DNA of 64,000 nt, from positions 1-64,000 of the forward strand of contig PAHR01000021.1 in assembly GCA_002705265.1 (NCBI GenBank), in the 5' to 3' direction. Under the pieces are notes generated by a model that searched no databases, was not told where the DNA came from, and was given only the letters and a program-made list of their open reading frames with translations. Positions 8,156 through 16,325 of the stretch are shown here, one piece after another. The position numbers were made by a program, and so were the translations under genes. The stretch comes from Pelagibacteraceae bacterium (GTDB lineage: Bacteria > Pseudomonadota > Alphaproteobacteria > HIMB59). Position 1 is the first letter of the stretch. Each line of letters opens with the position of its first letter.

Positions 8156-9673
8156 TTAAACTCCAACGGTTTTGTTAAAGTTCTTACCAATTGAGTCCAT
8201 ACACTCTTTAGCTGATCCATACTCACCAGCCCAATATCTACCTAATTCAATAGGTATCATATTACTAGACATGTCTGCCCATTCTGGAAGATCTGGCTCT
8301 GAGCCCATATCATTAAAGATCGCATCTCTAACAACGTCTAAGTGACGAGTTGTTCCATTACCACTTCTTGCGTTGGCTTTGATACGCTCATCATCATAAA
8401 CACCAGCTCTAGTTGGTCCAGTACCACCACCGAGTGCAGTGATATAAACCTGAGTCTCATAGCTAGTTGCCCATTGAGCAAATAACCATGCAGCATCTTT
8501 GTTCTTTGAGTATTTAGATACAGCCAGTGAAGATCCTCCTTGGTGAGCAACACCAGGGATTTCTCCATAACCACAGTCACCTGTTTGTCTTAGTGGACTT
8601 GCTGGTGCAGGACACGCAGCTGCCATCATTTTTCCTTGAACAGCAGATTCATCTGAATCCCACCATGGGAAAAATTCACCCCATGAAATAGTTTGGGCAG
8701 ACCCACCTTGAAGTATGTCTTGACCCTGTCCATCCCATGTCCAACTTGTAACACCTGAAGGCATAGATTCTTTTAGCTTTGTCCAATAATCCATACCTGC
8801 TAGACCATTTGCATCATTACCTGCAAAACTTCCATCAGGGTTAGTAATTGAACCACCAAAAGCCCAACAGAACATTGTCCAATCACACTCTAAGCTGTAG
8901 TGTCCGGATTTCATCTGTCCATTAGTGCCATAAATTGGTTTACCGTCAGGATTGAGGTGTCCCAATTTTGCTGCCTGAATTGTCTGAGCATTCTTCATGT
9001 ACTGATCAAAAGTAGTTGGTACTGTTAGCCCTAGCTCTTTATAAACATCATCTCTGTACATCATAATGAATACAGGGATGTCATAAGGAACTCCTACCAT
9101 TGTTCCGTCATACATTGAGATACCGTCAACAAGAGGGCCTAAGAAATCATCAAAGTTGTAATTAGGCATAGCTAAATCTGGTTTAGCTGCATACAACTCT
9201 CTAGGATCCTCAGCGTCACCTCTAAAAGCAGCCATCCAACTTTGATCTAAATAATAAGTATCATAAGTTCCAAGCCCTGAAGCAACGTCAAGAGTAAGTT
9301 TTTGCAAAACTTGCTCAAGTGGCAAAACTTCAATCTCAACCTTAATTCCAGTTACTTCTTCGAAGAAAGGTTTTAAGGTTGTGTTAATAGCATTAGATGG
9401 AGGAGTTGATTCAGTTGCCAATGTAACTGTTTGGCCTCTGAAAGGAGATGATACATCTTTTAACCAATCCATCATATCCCCTCTCCATTCTATATTAGTA
9501 GCAGCATGAGCTTGTGGAATAAACTTTCTGCTCATAGTGCCCATTGTGCCTAAGCAACCAGCTCCTAGTCCAAGCATTCCGGCATTTTTAAGAAAATCTC
9601 TTCTCTTCATGTTGCCGTTAACGTACTTGCCTACGATGTTTGCTAAGTGCATCTTTCTATACATATCGCGCAT
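8156..9673 (-). CDS. Extracellular solute-binding protein (sugar/polyol), Tat-type signal (system A)
   Basis: This 505-residue family 1 periplasmic binding protein captures substrate for the system A importer. The N-terminus carries a twin-arginine motif (KRRDFLKNAG, about 23-32), a hydrophobic Gly/Ala/Leu stretch and an Ala-x-Ala cleavage region near 55-58 (AHAA), so export by Tat is predicted. The body is rich in Trp and Tyr, typical of carbohydrate-binding clefts, and ends with an aromatic-rich C-terminal lobe. The start at 9673 is fixed by GGAGGA 7 nt upstream. Codon use is cleaner and less AT-rich than in its neighbours, which fits high expression. It is the first gene of its operon, divergent from the permease genes. 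Confidence 0.92.
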   Translation of the reverse strand: MRDMYRKMHLANIVGKYVNGNMKRRDFLKNAGMLGLGAGCLGTMGTMSRKFIPQAHAATNIEWRGDMMDWLKDVSSPFRGQTVTLATESTPPSNAINTTLKPFFEEVTGIKVEIEVLPLEQVLQKLTLDVASGLGTYDTYYLDQSWMAAFRGDAEDPRELYAAKPDLAMPNYNFDDFLGPLVDGISMYDGTMVGVPYDIPVFIMMYRDDVYKELGLTVPTTFDQYMKNAQTIQAAKLGHLNPDGKPIYGTNGQMKSGHYSLECDWTMFCWAFGGSITNPDGSFAGNDANGLAGMDYWTKLKESMPSGVTSWTWDGQGQDILQGGSAQTISWGEFFPWWDSDESAVQGKMMAAACPAPASPLRQTGDCGYGEIPGVAHQGGSSLAVSKYSKNKDAAWLFAQWATSYETQVYITALGGGTGPTRAGVYDDERIKANARSGNGTTRHLDVVRDAIFNDMGSEPDLPEWADMSSNMIPIELGRYWAGEYGSAKECMDSIGKNFNKTVGV

Positions 9674-9877
9674 ATATATTCCTCCGTTATCAAAAAAATT
9701 TTTGCATTTTGGTTAGGTTTATTCAAGGTTTTCTTAGTGTTTTTTCATTATTTTTTGTTTTTTTAAGTTGACTTTTATAAAATATTTAAGAACAGGGGTT
9801 TAGTTAATTTAAACAAGTTTTATGTTAATAAGATTTAAAATCCCAAATAATCAATTAAAGTATATACTTAATTAATA
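9674..9877. promoter_or_regulatory. Divergent promoter region of system A
   Basis: The 204-nt gap separates the leftward binding-protein operon from the rightward permease-regulator operon and must hold both promoters and probably the DeoR-family operator. A TTGACT hexamer stands at 9768 on the plus strand, but no good -10 lies 16-18 nt downstream, so I do not assign promoters. The region contains long T runs, and no clear inverted repeat was recognised. Confidence 0.5.
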
Positions 9878-10774
9878 ATGGACTCAAAAAAATCTTACTC
9901 TTTGCCAGGCGGCTTTATAAACTCTGATAGCTCTTTGCCATGGCTATTGCCATTAATCACTATGCTTGTGGTATTTGCAATTATTCCATTTTTTTACAAT
10001 ATTTATCTTAGTTTTCATGAGTTTGTACCAGCCAAAAGAGCTTTGCTGTTTGTTGGATGGGATAACTGGATAAGGTTATTTACAGATGAGGTTTTTTGGG
10101 GATCATTAAAAGTTTCTCTTTATTACACTTTTATGTGTTTGGCAATTCAATTGGTTCTTGGTATGGGAATTGCGCTGCTAATTGACTCTGATGATCCTGG
10201 TTTTGGAATAATTAGATCTATATTAACTCTTACGCTTGTGATACCGCCTGCAATAGCTGGAATGATATTTTTAATTATGGAAGATGCTAACTATGGACTT
10301 ATAACCTGGGGATTAAAATCTATGGGGTTAATTGGCCAAGAAGATACAATCTTAGCAGACCCAACATTAGCATTGTGGGGGGTTATGCTTGTTGATATTT
10401 GGCAATGGACACCTTTTATGGTTTTAATTTTAGTTGCAGGATTAAGATCTCTACCAAGCGAGCCTTTTGAGTCAGCAATGATTGATGGTGCACGACCATT
10501 TCAGGTTTTTAGAAGATTAACTTTGCCAATGCTGCATAAGGTTATTGCTGTGGCTGTATTAATTAGAGGAATAGACTTATGGAGAATGGTGGATTATGTT
10601 TTTGTTTTAACTTCTGGGGGGCCGGGAACATCAACATATACTCTAAGTTTATATGCATGGCAAAGATTCACTTTTGTTCAATGGGGCTATGGGGCTACGA
10701 TAAGTCTTTTTTCTTTAATAGTGATCTTAATTGTGGGTAATGCTTTTATACATTTTGCGAAAGTGAAGTGGTAA
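9878..10774 (+). CDS. MalF/UgpA-type ABC sugar permease (system A)
   Basis: This 298-residue inner-membrane subunit has about six hydrophobic segments, starting with LPLITMLVVFAIIPFFY. The EAA cytoplasmic loop, which docks on the ATPase, appears as SAMIDGARPFQVFRRLTLPML (about 204-224). It would form the transmembrane channel with a MalG-type partner encoded 4 nt downstream and use the MalK-type ATPase at 3488. It is the first gene of the rightward operon. ATG at 9878 is used; no strong ribosome binding site is visible. Confidence 0.92.
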   Translation: MDSKKSYSLPGGFINSDSSLPWLLPLITMLVVFAIIPFFYNIYLSFHEFVPAKRALLFVGWDNWIRLFTDEVFWGSLKVSLYYTFMCLAIQLVLGMGIALLIDSDDPGFGIIRSILTLTLVIPPAIAGMIFLIMEDANYGLITWGLKSMGLIGQEDTILADPTLALWGVMLVDIWQWTPFMVLILVAGLRSLPSEPFESAMIDGARPFQVFRRLTLPMLHKVIAVAVLIRGIDLWRMVDYVFVLTSGGPGTSTYTLSLYAWQRFTFVQWGYGATISLFSLIVILIVGNAFIHFAKVKW

Positions 10775-10778
10775 AACA

Positions 10779-11645
10779 ATGAATAAAGTATTAAAACAAG
10801 TTTTGGGATGGTTCACTGCGGCAGTGTTTTTCTTTCCAATTTACTTTTGGATTACCGTTTCAATAAAAAAAGATAAAGATATTTTTGCACTACCTCCTAA
10901 ATTATTTAATTTTGATATTTCACTAGAAGCGTATGAGGAGGTATTTGGAATTTCTCGATTCTTGTATGTGGAGGATATGGGGGCTGTGCGCCCTGGCGGC
11001 GGAGATTTCTATATGATGCCAAATCTAGTTGATAGTATTATAATTGCTTTAGGATCAACTGGTCTTGCAATGTTAATTTCCATTTTGGGAGCTTATTCTC
11101 TTTCAAGAATTCCTATTAGAGGTCAACAACATTTCATGGGCTGGATACTATCAACAAGAATGATGCCTCCTGTAGCAGTAGCAATTCCAATGTTTTTTAT
11201 TTATAAAAATATTGGTTTAATGGATACACACTTAGGTATTATCATTATTCATGCTTTAATGAATCTTCCTCTAGCAGTCCTATTAATGAAAAGTTTTTTT
11301 GATGATATACCTAAAGACATTGACGAGGCGGCTCTTTTAGATGGCGCATCAAGGTTTTATGTTTTTTGGAGATTAATAGTTCCTTTAGCAATAGGAGGTA
11401 TTGCGGCTACAGCTGTTCTTTGTTTTATTTTTAGTTGGACTGAGTTTATTTTTGTTTTGATACTTACACAAACCGGCCTAAAAACTATTCCTGTAGTATC
11501 TACATCATTTGTAACATCTACTGGAACAGCGTGGGATAATATGGCAGCTTTAGGTACTGCTGCTATTATTCCTGCTTTTATTTTTATACTACTAGTACAA
11601 AGGCACTTGGTGAGGGGCTTAACTCTAGGGTCAGTGAAACAATAA
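10779..11645 (+). CDS. MalG-type ABC sugar permease, copy 1 (system A)
   Basis: This 288-residue membrane subunit has the MalG pattern: an N-terminal helix (WFTAAVFFFPIYFWITVSI), a periplasmic segment, four to five further helices, an EAA loop EAALLDGASRFYVFWRLIVPL and the characteristic C-terminus HLVRGLTLGSVKQ. It carries a Gly-rich periplasmic insertion (GAVRPGGGDF) that is missing from its neighbour at 11652. It pairs with the MalF-type subunit upstream. It is followed after only 6 nt by a second MalG-type gene, which is unusual. Confidence 0.92.
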   Translation: MNKVLKQVLGWFTAAVFFFPIYFWITVSIKKDKDIFALPPKLFNFDISLEAYEEVFGISRFLYVEDMGAVRPGGGDFYMMPNLVDSIIIALGSTGLAMLISILGAYSLSRIPIRGQQHFMGWILSTRMMPPVAVAIPMFFIYKNIGLMDTHLGIIIIHALMNLPLAVLLMKSFFDDIPKDIDEAALLDGASRFYVFWRLIVPLAIGGIAATAVLCFIFSWTEFIFVLILTQTGLKTIPVVSTSFVTSTGTAWDNMAALGTAAIIPAFIFILLVQRHLVRGLTLGSVKQ

Positions 11646-11651
11646 GGCAAT

Positions 11652-12467
11652 TTGCTCAGAAAAATTTTTGCTTATGTAGTTGGTGTAATATTTTTCTTTC
11701 CTATTTATTTTTTAATAACTTCTTCATTTAAAAATAATATTGACATTTTTGCGCTACCACCAAAATTATTTTTTTTTGATATTGATTTTTCAATTTATGA
11801 AAAAGTATTTTTTTTTTCAGACATATTCGAAGATAATTTTTTTTCATCTAGAATAATCGATAGTCTAATTATAGGCATTGGTTCTGCCTCATTGACTTTG
11901 ATAATAGCTATTTATTCTGGATATTGTTTATCTAGAATTAGTTTTAGTTATAGAAAGTTTTTTATTTTAGGAATTTTAAGTGCAAGAATGATGCCATTAA
12001 TGGCAATTACAATACCGATATATTTTTTATACGCAAAACTTAATTTAATAGATACTTATACTGGTATAATTTTAGTTCACACCTTTATAAACCTACCCTT
12101 AGCTGTATTATTGCTAAAAAGTTTTTTTGATGAAATACCTAAACAAATTGATGAAAATGCGTTCATTGATGGCGCTAGTAGACTTAAAATTATTCACAAA
12201 ATTATAATTCCTTCTGCAAAGAATGGCTTAGCGGTTACTTTTATTTTGTCTTTTATATTTAGCTGGACTGAGTTTATTTGTGCTCTGATGATAGGGCAAA
12301 TGAATATCAAAACTGTTCCTGTTCAAGCTTCTATTCTTAAAACAATACCAAGCTGGGACTACATGGCTGCATTTACAACTATCTCAATAATTCCAGTATT
12401 TATAATGATTTTATTGGTTAAAAATCATTTTGTCAGAGGCTTAACTCTAGGATCTATTAAGGAATAG
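11652..12467 (+). CDS. MalG-type ABC sugar permease, copy 2 (TTG start)
   Basis: The 271-residue protein is a clear paralogue of the permease just upstream. Matching landmarks are the first helix FFFPIYFLITSSFKN, IFALPPKLF, SARMMPL, NLPLAVLLLKSFFDEIP, the EAA loop ENAFIDGASRLKIIHKII and the end VRGLTLGSIKE. It starts at TTG, preceded by AAGG at a short distance; no ATG is available near the N-terminus. It is much more AT-rich and Phe/Ile/Lys-rich than copy 1. The EAA loop and all helices are kept, so it looks functional. It has no MalF partner of its own here and may exchange with copy 1 in alternative complexes. Confidence 0.86.
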   Translation: MLRKIFAYVVGVIFFFPIYFLITSSFKNNIDIFALPPKLFFFDIDFSIYEKVFFFSDIFEDNFFSSRIIDSLIIGIGSASLTLIIAIYSGYCLSRISFSYRKFFILGILSARMMPLMAITIPIYFLYAKLNLIDTYTGIILVHTFINLPLAVLLLKSFFDEIPKQIDENAFIDGASRLKIIHKIIIPSAKNGLAVTFILSFIFSWTEFICALMIGQMNIKTVPVQASILKTIPSWDYMAAFTTISIIPVFIMILLVKNHFVRGLTLGSIKE

Positions 12468-12481
12468 AATATAATAAAAGT

Positions 12482-13258
12482 ATGGATTTGAAAGAAAACA
12501 GACTCTCAATAATTATTAGTGATATAATAAAAAATGGACAAATTGATATCAAATCCTTATCTAAAAAATTAAAAGTTAGTACTATGACCATATATAGGGA
12601 TGTTGAGGAATTTACTAAAAGTGGTGTTATAAAAAAAGAAAAAGGAATTTTATCTTCAAGCCAAACATTTACTCTTGAATATTTTCATGATGTAAGAGCA
12701 AATTTAAACTTGGCCCCTAAAATTAAGACTGCAGAGGAAGCTGGAAAAATAATTAAGCCTAATTCATTTGTTGCAATTGATGATAGCACTACATGTCTAC
12801 AGTTTGCAAATTTTCCTAAATATTTTGAGAATACAACAGTTGTAACAAATAATATAAAATTAATTAATATTTTTAGTAAAAATCCAAAAATTAAAATAAT
12901 TTCATTGGGTGGTAGATATAACAGACCCACAGGAAGTTTTTTGGGTCTTTCTACAGAAAATACAGCTTCTCAAATCCCATGTCATTATCTATTTATGTCT
13001 TCCTCTTCTCTAGATGGTACTAAATTATATACACACGACGAAGATGTATTTAGAACTAAAGCAATTCAAATGATAAACTCTGAAAAAAAATACTTTCTTT
13101 GTGATTCATCAAAAATAGGAAAAAAGGCTATGAATGTACAAGCAGACTTATCAAATTTTGAAAAATGTTTTTTTGCAGGTAATTTTTTTGATAAAGGATT
13201 TGAAAGCTTGCTCAAAAAGAAAAAAATTAATTTTGCCTACTTCAAAACAAAAAACTAG
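12482..13258 (+). CDS. DeoR-family transcriptional regulator
   Basis: This 258-residue cytoplasmic regulator has an N-terminal winged helix (about 1-57; LSKKLKVSTMTIYRDVEEF is the recognition region) and a C-terminal sugar-phosphate sensor domain of the isomerase-like DeoR fold (from about 75, with AIDDSTTCLQFA, VTNNIKLI, LGGRYN and LCDSSKIGKKA). Members usually repress sugar operons and are released by a phosphorylated intermediate. It closes the rightward operon of system A and ends overlapping rpiB tail-to-tail by 4 nt. It probably acts on the divergent region at 9674-9877 and perhaps on system B; this is inference. Confidence 0.9.
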   Translation: MDLKENRLSIIISDIIKNGQIDIKSLSKKLKVSTMTIYRDVEEFTKSGVIKKEKGILSSSQTFTLEYFHDVRANLNLAPKIKTAEEAGKIIKPNSFVAIDDSTTCLQFANFPKYFENTTVVTNNIKLINIFSKNPKIKIISLGGRYNRPTGSFLGLSTENTASQIPCHYLFMSSSSLDGTKLYTHDEDVFRTKAIQMINSEKKYFLCDSSKIGKKAMNVQADLSNFEKCFFAGNFFDKGFESLLKKKKINFAYFKTKN

Positions 13259-13698
13259 CTATCAAGCTCATTAATCTTATCAACTTTTTTTCCCGATCTT
13301 TCAGAATGAAATTTATTGTTTAACCAAATATCAGTATACATCAAGGCATTTGGGGTTCCGGTTACAAGGGCGCCAAATGTAATAATTTTTGCATTATTGC
13401 TTGCAATTGATCTTTCCGCTGTATAGGCATCATTGACACAAACTGCTCTTACACCTGAAAATTTATTAGCAACTATCGCCATACCAGCGCCAGTACCACA
13501 AACTAAAATACCTCGTTCAAAATCATTATTTTGAATCTTTTTAGCTAAACTTTTTCCTACATCAGGATAATCAACCTGCTCCTCTTCATTAACACCAATA
13601 TCTGTTACTTCAATTCCTTTTGACTCAAGATGTGCTTTTATTGAGTCTTTTAGGTCTTTTCCTAAATGATCAGCTCCTATTATTATTTTTTTAAGCAT
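13255..13698 (-). CDS. rpiB: RpiB/LacAB-family sugar-phosphate isomerase (system B)
   Basis: The 147-residue protein has the RpiB fold. The N-terminus IIIGADHLGKDLKDSI carries the substrate-binding Asp and His, and LVCGTGAGMAIVANK includes the catalytic Cys region, followed by GVRAVCVNDAYTAE. Family members interconvert aldose and ketose phosphates (ribose-5-P/ribulose-5-P, galactose-6-P, or erythrulose-4-P/erythrose-4-P in the erythritol pathway, EryI/DerI). It is the last gene of the 14-gene system B run. Given the EryA-like kinase and D-ribulokinase-type kinase upstream, a polyol-derived C4 or C5 phosphate is a reasonable guess, not proven. Confidence 0.87.
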   Translation of the reverse strand: MLKKIIIGADHLGKDLKDSIKAHLESKGIEVTDIGVNEEEQVDYPDVGKSLAKKIQNNDFERGILVCGTGAGMAIVANKFSGVRAVCVNDAYTAERSIASNNAKIITFGALVTGTPNALMYTDIWLNNKFHSERSGKKVDKINELDS

Positions 13699-13704
13699 AT
13701 TTAA

Positions 13705-14712
13705 TTATATATTTAAATCGCTCCAAGGTACATCTAGTTTTTGATCTTTGCAGATACTTAATAAAATATTATTTAAAATTGGTAGCTTTTTTATATCTAC
13801 ATGTTGTTGAAAAAAGATTTGGAGATCTTGAATTAACAACGCTCCTTCAATTGTTTCTCCTTTTAGTTCATTAGAAATAATTTCAGAGTATTTTTTATTT
13901 TTTGCTAAAAATTTTCCAAGGGAGCCATTTCTACCAGTACCAGATGTAACATGTAAATCCCCAAGTCCTGAAAGTCCATAAACTGTATCAGTCCTTCCAC
14001 CCATTGAAACTACCAAAGAATTCATTTCGTTTAAACAATGTGAAAATAGTGCTGATTCTGGATTAAAAATTTTTTTATTATTAGAATAGTATATTTGAGA
14101 GTATCCTATAATAATTGCGTAAATATTTTTCAAAGCAGCACTAGCTTCTGATCCTATTAAATCGCTTAGTGTATTAATAATATAAAAATTATTTTTGAAA
14201 ATATTTGATATTTGAATTGCTATATCTAATTCCTCATTTACAAAACATATATTTGTTAAATTTTTATTTGCTAATTCTTGAGCCTTACAAGGACCAGTAA
14301 CAGCCGTAATATTAATATCTTGGTCAATATTTTTTAGAATCTTATTTGGAAAAATATCTAACTTGTTATTGTCATTAACATACATTCCCTTTGTAATTAA
14401 TAAAAATTTCTTTTTTTCAATATTAAATTTTTTTACATAATCAATAAACCAGTCCAAGCCTTGTGAATTTACCCCAACTACAACTACATCAGCTTTATCA
14501 ATATCCTCCTGGGTCATTTCATTATTATGTTTTGCAATAGTATTAATTAACTGAACATCAAGTATTGGATGGTATGACTTTTCTTTTATAGAATTAATTA
14601 TTTCTTTATCTAAATTTGTACCAACTATCAAAGCGTTGTGACCATTATTTGTAGCAGGGATTGTAATAGCAGTTCCCATTACTCCAGCACCAATTGATAA
14701 AATATTAGACAT
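13705..14712 (-). CDS. GpsA-like NAD(P)-dependent glycerol-3-phosphate dehydrogenase family protein (system B)
   Basis: The 335-residue protein follows GpsA along its length. It has an N-terminal Rossmann loop IGAGVMGTAI, the conserved lysine region SAALKNIYAIIIG and the C-terminal signature GLSGLGDLHVTSGTGRN. Several positions differ from housekeeping GpsA: GAGVMG replaces the usual GAGAWG, and TGPCKAQELA stands where SGPSFA is usual. With its place in a catabolic operon, this suggests a paralogue acting on another polyol phosphate rather than the phospholipid enzyme. It overlaps the SDR gene by 1 nt. Whether a second, housekeeping gpsA exists outside this window cannot be seen. Confidence 0.78.
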   Translation of the reverse strand: MSNILSIGAGVMGTAITIPATNNGHNALIVGTNLDKEIINSIKEKSYHPILDVQLINTIAKHNNEMTQEDIDKADVVVVGVNSQGLDWFIDYVKKFNIEKKKFLLITKGMYVNDNNKLDIFPNKILKNIDQDINITAVTGPCKAQELANKNLTNICFVNEELDIAIQISNIFKNNFYIINTLSDLIGSEASAALKNIYAIIIGYSQIYYSNNKKIFNPESALFSHCLNEMNSLVVSMGGRTDTVYGLSGLGDLHVTSGTGRNGSLGKFLAKNKKYSEIISNELKGETIEGALLIQDLQIFFQQHVDIKKLPILNNILLSICKDQKLDVPWSDLNI

Positions 14713-15482
14713 TATGAAATAAATTGGCCTCCATTAATCTCAATAATTTGTCCTGTTAAATATCCGCTCATTGTATTAGAGCAAAGAAAAACAATTGGCC
14801 CTACACAATCTTGAGGACTTCCGATCCTTTTCATTGGTATTTTTAACCTCGTAGCTTCTAATTTTTCTTTAGAAGAATATTGTTCATGAAATTTAGTATT
14901 AATCGTGCCTGGAGATATGGCATTAATTCTAATATTGAAAGGGGATAATTCAGATACAAGAGATCTTGTTATGCCAGAAACAAAAGCTTTTGAAGCTGCA
15001 TAAACGCTTGATCCTGCGCTGCCTCCAGTTCTGGCACTAATAGTAGAAACATTAACAATGCATCCTGAATTATTTTTTTTAAATACGTCTGATGCTTTTT
15101 TAGTAGCAAAATATGCTGATTTAGCATTCAAATCAAATATTTCCAAAAACTCACTTTCAGATATTTTTTCTAAATTGTACCTACCTATCATTGTACCTGC
15201 ATTATTAACCAATATATCTAATCCATCTAAATATTTTATAGCATCATTCATAAAATTATTTACATTTTTTAAATCATTAAAATTAGATTTAATTACTTTA
15301 AAGTTTTTGTTATTGGTTTTTGAAAGTATTTTTTCTTCTAATCCATCAGTTGAATTATTACCATGAAATATTACTTGGGCACCTAAGGTTAAAAATTCTA
15401 AAGCAGTGTGAAATCCTATACCTGTACTTGAGCCCGTTACTATAACTTTTTTATTTTTAAACTCCTCAAAATTAATAATCAT
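14712..15482 (-). CDS. Short-chain dehydrogenase/reductase (system B)
   Basis: This is a 256-residue classical SDR. The cofactor loop is VTGSSTGIGFHTALEF, followed by NNAGT and the catalytic NVSTIS serine region. Tyr and Lys are in YAASK, and the C-terminus GYLTGQIIEINGGQF is typical of FabG-like sugar-alcohol dehydrogenases. It would oxidise or reduce a polyol or hydroxy-intermediate with NAD(P)H. Start and stop overlap both neighbours (4 nt with the HAD gene, 1 nt with the GpsA-like gene), so it is translated as part of the system B message. Confidence 0.87.
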   Translation of the reverse strand: MIINFEEFKNKKVIVTGSSTGIGFHTALEFLTLGAQVIFHGNNSTDGLEEKILSKTNNKNFKVIKSNFNDLKNVNNFMNDAIKYLDGLDILVNNAGTMIGRYNLEKISESEFLEIFDLNAKSAYFATKKASDVFKKNNSGCIVNVSTISARTGGSAGSSVYAASKAFVSGITRSLVSELSPFNIRINAISPGTINTKFHEQYSSKEKLEATRLKIPMKRIGSPQDCVGPIVFLCSNTMSGYLTGQIIEINGGQFIS

Positions 15483-16324
15483 TTTAGTTCATCTATAACA
15501 AAGTCTGGCATGCCAGTTACTTGTAAGTCCGATTTAATACTGTGAATTGTATCAATATCTGAAATTTTTTCAGAAAAGTTTTTCTTATGTATGCCATTTT
15601 TTATCAAAAGTGATTTAATTCCAAAGTTATTAGCGCCAGCAATATCATTAAAAAGCGAGTCTCCTATCATAAGTATTTCATCTTTATTTTTTAATGATTT
15701 AGCTTGAACATATTCATAGATTTCAATTCCTGGTTTTCCAAAAACATAAGTTTTTCCTCCTATTTTCTTGTAAAATATTGCTAAATCACCAGTTGATGGA
15801 TGGATATCTTTCCCAGATATGCCCAATATGTCTGGGTTAGAGCAAATAAGTGGTATATTTAATTTTAATGCAATTTTCATTTCTTTATGTGCATTTTCAA
15901 AATCATGAAAACCAGCAGTTGAAGTAAGCAATAAAAAATCTGCATGTTCTAAATTAGTAGTTTTATTAAAATTAGTATCTTTCAATAATGGGTAATCTAT
16001 TCCTATGGGATAATAATTTTTACCTATGTCCTTACAAGGTCCTTTATTTTCAGTTAAATAATTAAGACAAACATCACCAGAGGTGATAATTTCTGTTTTT
16101 AAAATGTGTTTGGCGCCCATCTGTTGAAGCCTTCCTATATTATCAGAAGATTTTTTACCAGAATTACTAACAACAAAAATTAATTTATTTTCTTCTAAAA
16201 GATCTTTAAATATCCTTTCAGCGTTTGGATATAAATTTTCTCCATTATGGATTACACCCCACTGATCAAAAAGAAATACATTAAATTCATTTTTAATATC
16301 ATAAAGTGACTCTAAGCATTTCAT
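15479..16324 (-). CDS. HAD-superfamily IIA (NagD-like) phosphatase (system B)
   Basis: The 281-residue protein has a HAD core with a C2-type cap. Motif I is LFDQWGVIHNG, with the nucleophilic Asp and the Trp-Gly variant seen in a known HAD-IIA subgroup. Motif II is VVSNSG, the lysine of motif III lies in FGKPG, and motif IV is MIGDSLFNDIAGA. Relatives dephosphorylate small sugar or glycerol phosphates. In this operon it may remove a dead-end or toxic phospho-intermediate, or adjust a phosphate pool. It lies 1 nt after the D-ribulokinase-type gene and overlaps the SDR gene by 4 nt. Confidence 0.85.
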   Translation of the reverse strand: MKCLESLYDIKNEFNVFLFDQWGVIHNGENLYPNAERIFKDLLEENKLIFVVSNSGKKSSDNIGRLQQMGAKHILKTEIITSGDVCLNYLTENKGPCKDIGKNYYPIGIDYPLLKDTNFNKTTNLEHADFLLLTSTAGFHDFENAHKEMKIALKLNIPLICSNPDILGISGKDIHPSTGDLAIFYKKIGGKTYVFGKPGIEIYEYVQAKSLKNKDEILMIGDSLFNDIAGANNFGIKSLLIKNGIHKKNFSEKISDIDTIHSIKSDLQVTGMPDFVIDELK

Positions 16325-16325
16325 T

